Below, one piece after another: positions 7,645 through 11,505 of a stretch of DNA of 11,505 nucleotides (its first letter is position 1; every line of letters starts with the position of its first letter). The stretch is taken from positions 1 through 11,505 of the forward strand of contig CAJUBJ010000015.1 of the NCBI GenBank assembly GCA_910584655.1, given 5' to 3'. Position numbers and translations under genes: made by a program. Below the pieces are notes generated by a model. That model saw nothing but the letters and a program-made list of their open reading frames with translations, was not told the DNA's origin and searched no databases. The DNA is from an uncultured Bacilli bacterium (lineage in GTDB: Bacteria > Bacillota_I > Bacilli_A > RF39 > UBA660).

Positions 7645-7673
7645 TTGACAAATTTATAAAAACGTATTATTAT
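7645..7673 (+). promoter_or_regulatory. Sigma-A promoter of the histidine-responsive operon
   Basis: A perfect -35 TTGACA (7645-7650) is separated by 17 bases from the -10 TATTAT (7668-7673). This is the only full two-hexamer promoter seen in the window. Transcription would begin near 7680, giving a leader of about 200 bases before the first structural gene, which is the space used by the attenuator. Confidence 0.8.
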
Positions 7674-7696
7674 AAAAACACGAAGGGAAGATTACT

Positions 7697-7762
7697 ATGT
7701 TACAAATATTAGTAAATACATTACATCATCATAATAATCTGCACTTGTTAATACGACATTAA
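7697..7762 (+). CDS. Histidine attenuator leader peptide (hisL-like)
   Basis: This is a 21-codon open frame starting at ATG 7697, with AAGGGAAG at 7683-7690 as ribosome site, and ending at TAA 7760-7762. The peptide is MLQILVNTLHHHNNLHLLIRH with five His codons, three of them consecutive (7724-7732), one at 7742 and one as the last sense codon (7757). Five of 21 residues is far above the window average of about 1.3%. Like the enterobacterial his and other amino-acid leader peptides, its job would be to make the ribosome pause when charged tRNA-His is scarce. Three facts support this: it lies just after a strong promoter, its reading frame runs into the first arm of a switch structure, and a histidyl-tRNA synthetase gene lies in the operon. 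Confidence 0.85.
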   Translation: MLQILVNTLHHHNNLHLLIRH

Positions 7763-7857
7763 AATTGTTGTAGGTACAAGTGCTATTTGTGGTGCTTGTA
7801 TTTACTTAAGATATATAAACTTAAAAGCTATACAAGTACTATTGTATAGCTTTTTTT
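7741..7857 (+). promoter_or_regulatory. Histidine transcription attenuator with four alternating RNA segments
   Basis: Segment 1, GCACTTGT (7741-7748), lies inside the leader reading frame. Segment 2 is TACAAGTGC (7775-7783), segment 3 GTGCTTGTA (7792-7800), and segment 4 TACAAGTAC (7831-7839) in the terminator's 5' arm. 1:2 pairs perfectly over 8 bp, with an inner stem TACGACA/TGTTGTA (7752-7758/7766-7772). 2:3 pairs over 9 bp with two wobbles. 3:4 can extend to 13 bp (7789-7801 with 7830-7842) and would destroy the terminator. Deduced logic: a ribosome stalled on the triple-His codons leaves 1:2 intact, freeing 3 to pair with 4, so transcription continues. A ribosome reaching the stop codon breaks 1:2, 2 captures 3, and the terminator forms. 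No T-box signature is present. Confidence 0.8.
7823..7857 (+). terminator. Attenuator terminator hairpin
   Basis: AAAAGCTATACAA (7823-7835) pairs perfectly with TTGTATAGCTTTT (7842-7854) around the loop GTACTA, followed by a run of seven T from 7851. It stands 23 bases before the first structural gene, so it must be bypassed for the operon to be expressed. Its 5' arm is shared with the alternative pairing to 7789-7801. Confidence 0.92.
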
Positions 7858-7880
7858 GAATTTATAGAAAGAGGATTAAA

Positions 7881-8814
7881 ATGAAAATTATAGAAAATGG
7901 AATCGTTTTTAGTAACGATATAAATAGAATATTAAAAGGTAATAATTCTTTAGACTTTAATTATCAAGAAAATGGAATTATGTTACCAAAAAAAGAAATA
8001 TACACAGATGTACGCAAAGATTTTAAAGAAGATGCAAAAAAAATATTTAATGGACAAGTTACAATTATTGAAGAGGAAGAAATGACTGAAGGACTAATTA
8101 CATCAATAAGTGACTGCCTAGGGAGGTATCCCCATTGTTTCATTAGATAAAATATATTTATCTTGTAATGAACAAGATATTATATTTCTAGATTGCACAA
8201 GGCTTGATGGATCTAAAAAGTTAGTATCACGAATAGATTCAACAAATTTTAATTCAGTCGAATTACAAATCCAAAATATAGCTACATATCTACTAACTAG
8301 AGGCGTAAACGATATAATTCTAGCAGATGATGTAGTATTTAGTGGCTCAGTTTTAAAAACTGTAACAAATTTATTTAATCAGTATGGAATAAATATAATA
8401 GGAATCAGAAGTGCGATATCAACAATAAGTTCATATATTTATTTTAATAAAATATTACCTTTAGGTCTAAAATGTGAATATCTTTTAGGGGAAAATAATA
8501 TTGACCAAATATGTGAAAGAGATTTTTATTTCGGTATAGCAGGTTCAGGAATATCGATATCCACCTGTAATTCAATATATAAGTCTCCGTATTTTATACC
8601 ATTTGGTGATCCAGTTACTAGAGCATCAATACCAGAAAGTGACAAAATATTTTTCTCAAAGAAATGTCTCGCAAGAAGTATATTACTATGGGAAGAGATA
8701 GAAAAGTTATCAAAAAAAGAATTATATATGAAAGACTTACCCGAAAAAATAATGAATACTCAAGCTGATGAACGAGTTGTAAAAGTATTAAAGAAGGAGT
8801 GGAAAAAAATATGA
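7881..8814 (+). CDS. Phosphoribosyltransferase-like protein made by +1 frameshifting
   Basis: Codons 1-84 are read from ATG 7881 (AAAGAGGA upstream). The frame then closes at TAA 8148-8150 after 89 codons. The +1 frame continues with no stop from 8122 to TGA 8812-8814. Skipping C8133 joins them into a 310-residue protein. The C-terminal part holds 'DIILADDVVFSGS' (about 144-156), a PRPP-binding loop of the PRTase fold, followed by a roughly 130-residue extension ('PFGDPVTRASIP', 'LLWEEIEKLS') of unassigned role. The nucleobase or acceptor is unknown. The junction reads smoothly as '...RYPIVSLDKIYLS', and composition is uniform across it, arguing against decay. The full protein has no His; the only His codon of the gene is CAT at the shift site. 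TGA overlaps the next ATG (ATGA), so only shifted ribosomes reach the coupled start. Alternatives are a sequencing error, a true mutation, or reinitiation at ATT 8134. Confidence 0.75.
8120..8135 (+). promoter_or_regulatory. Candidate histidine-dependent +1 ribosomal frameshift site
   Basis: AGGGAGG (8120-8126) is a strong internal Shine-Dalgarno-like element. TAT (8127-8129), the slippery CCC (8130-8132) and the His codon CAT (8133-8135) follow. In prfB the order is SD-like AGGGGG, then TAT, CTT and the stop TGA. Spacing is the same here, with a hungry sense codon in place of the stop. Peptidyl-tRNA-Pro can slip from CCC (8130-8132) to CCC (8131-8133) with full re-pairing, after which ATT GTT TCA is read. 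The pause would depend on the level of charged tRNA-His. In the +1 frame TAG (8119-8121) lies directly upstream, so the shift must occur after it. Confidence 0.75.
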
Positions 8815-9347
8815 AAAAATTACAAATAGGAATTATGGGATCAGCAGCTGATTTGAATTATAGTGATGAAGCATTAGAATTTGCAAAAGAGTTAGGTCGC
8901 TTAATTGCTGAAAGCGGAAATATTTTAGTTTATGGAGCTGAAAAAGAATACAGCTCATTATCAACAAATGCAGCTATAGAAGCAGATAAATATGGTGGTA
9001 TAACAGTAGGAATTACATATGGAAAAAATGGAAATGTCTATGGAGACTTTAGACCAACTGTCTTAATTCCTTGTGGATTAGAATTAGGTGGAGGAAGAGA
9101 ATTTACTTTAATTCTATCTTGTGACATTATTATTGCTATAAGTGGCGGATCAGGAACGCTAACAGAAATGGCAATTGCTTATCAAGCTAATGTACCAATT
9201 ATTACTATTGATAAATTTGGTGGATGGGCTAAAAACTTATCAGGAAAATATATTGATGATAGAAAGAGATTAAAATGTATTAGTGCAAAAACACCTAAAC
9301 AAGCTCTAAAAAAAGCATTACAAATTATTGAAGAAAGAGGGAATTAA
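8811..9347 (+). CDS. SLOG/LOG-family Rossmann protein (TIGR00725-like)
   Basis: This is a 178-residue protein covering one complete SLOG-type Rossmann domain. It opens with 'QIGIMGSA' (5-12), has 'GNILVYGAE' (36-44) and 'GGGREF' (93-98), and carries the family loop 'GGSGTLTEMAIAY' at 112-124. Relatives bind nucleotides, and the LOG branch cleaves nucleoside 5'-monophosphates to base plus ribose 5-phosphate. The substrate here is unknown. Pairing with a PRTase-like protein suggests linked chemistry on ribosyl nucleotides or a nucleotide signal, which is an inference. The start is ATG 8811, 11 bases after AAGGAG (8794-8799) and overlapping the preceding TGA; a GTG at 8799 lies in the ribosome site. 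It contains no histidine. The hisS gene begins directly after its stop. Confidence 0.85.
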   Translation: MKKLQIGIMGSAADLNYSDEALEFAKELGRLIAESGNILVYGAEKEYSSLSTNAAIEADKYGGITVGITYGKNGNVYGDFRPTVLIPCGLELGGGREFTLILSCDIIIAISGGSGTLTEMAIAYQANVPIITIDKFGGWAKNLSGKYIDDRKRLKCISAKTPKQALKKALQIIEERGN

Positions 9348-9348
9348 A

Positions 9349-10641
9349 ATGAAAATACAAAATGTAAAAGGTGGTTATGATTTTCTACCTAAAGAACAAA
9401 AAATTAGAAATTATATTAATGGAGTATTAAAAAATACTTTTGAAGAATATGGATACTTACCAATTGAAACACCAATTTTATGTTATTTCGACATGTTAGC
9501 AGGCAAGTATGATGAGAATAATGATATTTTAAATGAAATTTATAAATTAAAAGATCAAGGTAATAGAAATTTAGGTCTACGCTATGACTTAACTGTACCT
9601 TTTGCAAAATTCATTGCTTTAAATAAGAATGAATTAAGACTACCATTTAAAAGGTATGAAATAAATAAAGTATTTAGAGATGGCCCAGTAAAGGTAGGAA
9701 GAGATAGAGAATTTACACAATGTGATGTTGATGTTGTAGGGTTATCTAATCAAATGATTGAAGCTGAATTACTAAGCTTATATGTTACAGCTTTTAAAAA
9801 ATTAGGTATTGAGATAAAAATAAAATATAATTCAAGAAATCTAATGAGTGGCTTAATTAAAGAATGTAATGTCAAAGAAGATTTAATATCTAGTATCATA
9901 ACAATTGTCGATAAAATTGATAAATTATCAGAATCAGAATTTAAAGAAGAATTATATAAATTTAATTTAAATGAAAATGATGTAAATTTATTACTAGACT
10001 ATTTTAAATTATCCATAGAAGAATTAAATAAAAAGTTTTCATCAACTACTAATGAAGAAATTAAAAAAGGTTTAGAAGAACTTAATAACTTAATTAACTA
10101 TATTAAAGCATTAAATATTGAAGAATATTGTATATTTACATCTTCATTAGCACGTGGACAAGATTATTATACAGGTAATGTTTTTGAAGTATATGAAGCT
10201 AATGGTAAACTGACAGGTGCTATTGGTGGCGGTGGACGCTATGATAAAATGATTACAGAATTCATTGATGATGGTGAAATATATCCAGCAGTAGGAATAA
10301 GTTTTGGACTTACATCCATTTTTGAATTATTAAAAAACTGTGGTGATTTTGCAAAGACAAATACTATTGATATATATATTATTCCTTTAGGTACAGAATC
10401 ATATTCTTTGTCTCTTGCTAACAAAATAAGAGAATTGGGATATAAAGTAGATATTGAAATGACTTCAAGAAAAATGAAGAAAAGCTTAGATTATTGTAAT
10501 AAAGAAAGAATACCTTTTGTAATAATATTAGGTGAAGATGAAATAAAAAATAATAAATTTCAACTAAAAGATATGTTTAATAAAAATACCTACGAAATAT
10601 CTGTTGATAATTTAGATAAAATTAAGGAAATAATAAAATAA
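9349..10641 (+). CDS. hisS: Histidyl-tRNA synthetase, RYDLT type
   Basis: This is a 430-residue class II synthetase that would charge tRNA-His in the cytoplasm. Motif 1 lies at about 26-45. 'LRYDLTVPFA' is at 77-86, the archaeal/eukaryotic-like form of the segment that reads LRPEGT in most bacterial enzymes. Motif 2 spans 100-125 with FKRYE and VFRDGP (Arg110). The His-specific motif 'LARGQDYYTGNVFEV' is at 267-281, and motif 3 'GGGGRYD' is near 291-297. An anticodon-binding domain from about 345 separates it from HisZ, which lacks one. In 'PAVGISFGLTSIF' (313-325) Thr-Ser stands where class II motif 3 usually has Glu-Arg, so activity is not assured. There is no histidine in the whole protein. 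AAAGAGGG lies 7 bases before the ATG, and the preceding TAA ends at 9347. It is the last gene of the operon, and no clear terminator follows. Charging tRNA-His would close the feedback loop with the leader and frameshift site. Confidence 0.92.
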   Translation: MKIQNVKGGYDFLPKEQKIRNYINGVLKNTFEEYGYLPIETPILCYFDMLAGKYDENNDILNEIYKLKDQGNRNLGLRYDLTVPFAKFIALNKNELRLPFKRYEINKVFRDGPVKVGRDREFTQCDVDVVGLSNQMIEAELLSLYVTAFKKLGIEIKIKYNSRNLMSGLIKECNVKEDLISSIITIVDKIDKLSESEFKEELYKFNLNENDVNLLLDYFKLSIEELNKKFSSTTNEEIKKGLEELNNLINYIKALNIEEYCIFTSSLARGQDYYTGNVFEVYEANGKLTGAIGGGGRYDKMITEFIDDGEIYPAVGISFGLTSIFELLKNCGDFAKTNTIDIYIIPLGTESYSLSLANKIRELGYKVDIEMTSRKMKKSLDYCNKERIPFVIILGEDEIKNNKFQLKDMFNKNTYEISVDNLDKIKEIIK

Positions 10642-10667
10642 AAATAATCAAAATAAATATTTTATTG

Positions 10668-10673
10668 TATAAT
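10668..10673 (+). promoter_or_regulatory. -10 element for the WYL regulator
   Basis: TATAAT is preceded directly by TG. Transcription would begin near 10680, just before AGGTGAT (10683-10689), so the leader is again about 14 bases. No convincing -35 and no terminator were seen between hisS and this gene, so some read-through from the histidine operon is possible. Confidence 0.65.
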
Positions 10674-10693
10674 ACATGCAATAGGTGATAACT

Positions 10694-11293
10694 ATGTCTA
10701 AAATATCCAATGTAATAACAATGTTAGAACTTTTAAATAGTGGAAAGAAATATAGTATAAAAGAATTATCTGAAATTCTTGAAGTATCTGAAAGAATGAT
10801 CCGCTCTTATAAAGAAGAATTGAGTATTGCAGGTATTTATATTGATACTATTATGGGTCCTTATGGAGGATATGTTTTAAATCAATCAATTAGGATGCCT
10901 GTTCGTAAATTTAAAAAAAATGATTATGAATTGCTTTCTCAATATATCGCTAATGAGAAAAATGAATCTAAAAAAGAAAAACTTGTATTATTACAAGATA
11001 AAATAAAAGGAGTTTATAAAGGAAGTATTGCAGAATCTAAAGAATTAAATCTTAAGGAAGAAACATTAAGCAAATATAATTGTTTAACCAGAGCGATTAA
11101 AGAAAGACGAAAAGTTAAAATATTGTATTATTCTTATAACAAAGGTGAGAATGAAAGGATTATATGTCCCGCTGAAATGTTCTTGTTTCAAGATGGTTGG
11201 TATGTTGCAGCTTTTTGTTTACTAAAAAATGATATAAGACATTTTGAGTTACGTCGTATTTTAAAATATGAGTTACTAAATGAAAACTTTTAA
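10694..11293 (+). CDS. HTH/WYL-domain transcriptional regulator, short form
   Basis: This is a 199-residue protein. Residues 5-60 form a winged helix-turn-helix of the DeoR/HTH_11 type ('YSIKELSEILEVSERMIRSY'), including the wing 'GPYGGYVL'. A WYL domain follows at about 130-195, with 'ALKERRKV'-like 'AIKERRKVKILYYS', 'GWYVAAF' (here WYV for WYL) and 'IRHFELRRI', whose arginines belong to the ligand pocket. WYL domains sense nucleotides or nucleic acids. Typical relatives are about 300 residues with a C-terminal WCX extension. This one ends just after the WYL core, either a natural short form or a truncation. The start is ATG 10694 behind AGGTGAT; a GTG nine bases upstream lies inside the ribosome site. 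Its targets are unknown. Confidence 0.85.
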   Translation: MSKISNVITMLELLNSGKKYSIKELSEILEVSERMIRSYKEELSIAGIYIDTIMGPYGGYVLNQSIRMPVRKFKKNDYELLSQYIANEKNESKKEKLVLLQDKIKGVYKGSIAESKELNLKEETLSKYNCLTRAIKERRKVKILYYSYNKGENERIICPAEMFLFQDGWYVAAFCLLKNDIRHFELRRILKYELLNENF

Positions 11294-11328
11294 ATGTTAT
11301 TCTTAATTAGCTGAAGTTGTAAGATAAT

Positions 11329-11361
11329 AGTATACACCAAAAAAGTGTATGCTTTTATTTT
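11329..11361 (+). terminator. Intrinsic terminator after the WYL gene
   Basis: AGTATACAC (11329-11337) pairs with GTGTATGCT (11345-11353), with one T-G wobble, around the loop CAAAAAA. TTTTATTTT follows. The stem ends just before the next promoter. Confidence 0.85.
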
Positions 11362-11369
11362 GTTATAAT
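11361..11369 (+). promoter_or_regulatory. Extended -10 promoter for the last gene
   Basis: TGTTATAAT is the same extended -10 form as at 3077-3069. Transcription would begin near 11376, leaving an unusually long leader for this window, about 80 bases. In it CCCC (11417-11420) can pair with the GGGG of the ribosome site (11446-11450), which may restrain translation. Confidence 0.6.
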
Positions 11370-11454
11370 ATAATCTAAGAAAAAATAAAAAAATTTTAAA
11401 AAAAAGAAGGAAATCACCCCATAAAGGTAGAATATATATAGTGAAGGGGGATAT

Positions 11455-11505
11455 ATGAATAAAGAAAAATATTATACTAGTAGATATGATGTCGTCTTTA
11501 AATCA
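11455..11505 (+). CDS. 5' fragment of a gene, possibly Rpn/PD-(D/E)XK nuclease
   Basis: Seventeen codons are open from ATG 11455 to the right edge, behind the strong ribosome site GAAGGGGG (11443-11450). The peptide begins MNKEKYYTSRYDVVFKS. An early 'YDVVFK' is typical of the Rpn/PDDEXK_2 recombination-promoting nuclease (transposase-like) family, whose proteins start with a similar 'DxxFKxxF'. With so little sequence this is a suggestion only. The catalytic residues, if any, lie outside the window. Confidence 0.5.
   Translation, partial: MNKEKYYTSRYDVVFKS

Noticed and set aside
7680..7880. T-box riboswitch before the hisS operon
   Set aside because: No T-box core (AGGGTGGNACCGCG-like), no Stem I features and no His specifier loop were seen. 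The leader open frame with His codons explains the region better.
8134..8136. ATT as an independent start behind AGGGAGG (reinitiation instead of frameshift)
   Set aside because: The spacing of 7 bases would suit a ribosome site, but ATT starts are very rare and the protein continues smoothly across the junction. The exact prfB-like spacing and the His codon favour frameshifting. Kept as an alternative.
8119..8150. Treating the 89-codon frame as a stand-alone small gene followed by an unannotated gap up to 8798
   Set aside because: The +1 frame from 8122 to 8814 is fully open, encodes a PRPP-binding motif and overlaps the next gene by ATGA. It has no ATG, GTG or TTG start near its beginning, so the two frames belong to one gene.
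9349..10641. HisZ (regulatory subunit of ATP phosphoribosyltransferase) instead of HisRS
   Set aside because: The protein has a C-terminal anticodon-binding domain and motif 2, and no histidine biosynthesis genes are visible. The odd motif 3 keeps some doubt open.

Overview
The window is very AT-rich (about a quarter G+C by eye). It uses TGA as a stop and TGG for Trp, so the standard bacterial code applies and this is not Mycoplasma-type decoding. Shine-Dalgarno sites are strong (AAGGAG or AGGTGAT). Several promoters are extended -10 sites of the TGnTATAAT type with very short leaders. Together with ABC/FtsX permeases, an AraC-GyrI regulator, a WYL regulator and compact operons, this points to a low-GC Bacillota, most likely an uncultured gut Bacilli lineage near the Erysipelotrichales or RF39-type relatives of Mollicutes. 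The lineage is an inference.

Layout. 1-2405: the 3' end of an unidentified gene and two FtsX-like permease genes that look like the tail of an ABC-exporter operon. 2542-3749, minus strand: a nucleoside 2-deoxyribosyltransferase-like gene and an HD-domain phosphohydrolase gene, each with its own extended -10 promoter. 3781-4651: an AraC-type regulator with a GyrI-like effector domain, divergent from the HD gene, followed by a terminator. 4663-7262: a HerA/FtsK-like ATPase overlapping a small cysteine-rich repeat protein. 7302-7626: a cold-shock protein and a long palindromic terminator.

7645-10641 is the most interesting part, a histidine-responsive operon. A TTGACA-17-TATTAT promoter drives a 21-residue leader peptide with five His codons, three of them consecutive. 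Mutually exclusive RNA pairings and an intrinsic terminator follow, which is a transcription attenuator. The first structural gene, a phosphoribosyltransferase-like protein, is split between two frames. At the junction AGGGAGG, TAT and CCC are followed by the His codon CAT. This has the geometry of the prfB (RF2) +1 frameshift site, with a His codon in place of the stop. A pause at CAT when charged tRNA-His is scarce would favour a +1 slip on CCC-C and give the 310-residue protein. When histidine is plentiful the ribosome would stop after 89 codons. The gene then overlaps (ATGA) a SLOG/LOG-fold gene, which is followed by a histidyl-tRNA synthetase of the RYDLT type. The three finished proteins, about 918 residues, contain no histidine, whereas the other proteins here average about 1.3%. 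The reading is a two-layer sensor, attenuation plus starvation-induced frameshifting, controlling an operon whose products can be made without histidine.

10668-11293 is a short WYL-domain regulator with its own promoter and terminator. 11361-11505 is a promoter and the start of a gene that may encode an Rpn/PD-(D/E)XK nuclease. No rRNA, tRNA, CRISPR array or complete insertion sequence was recognised.
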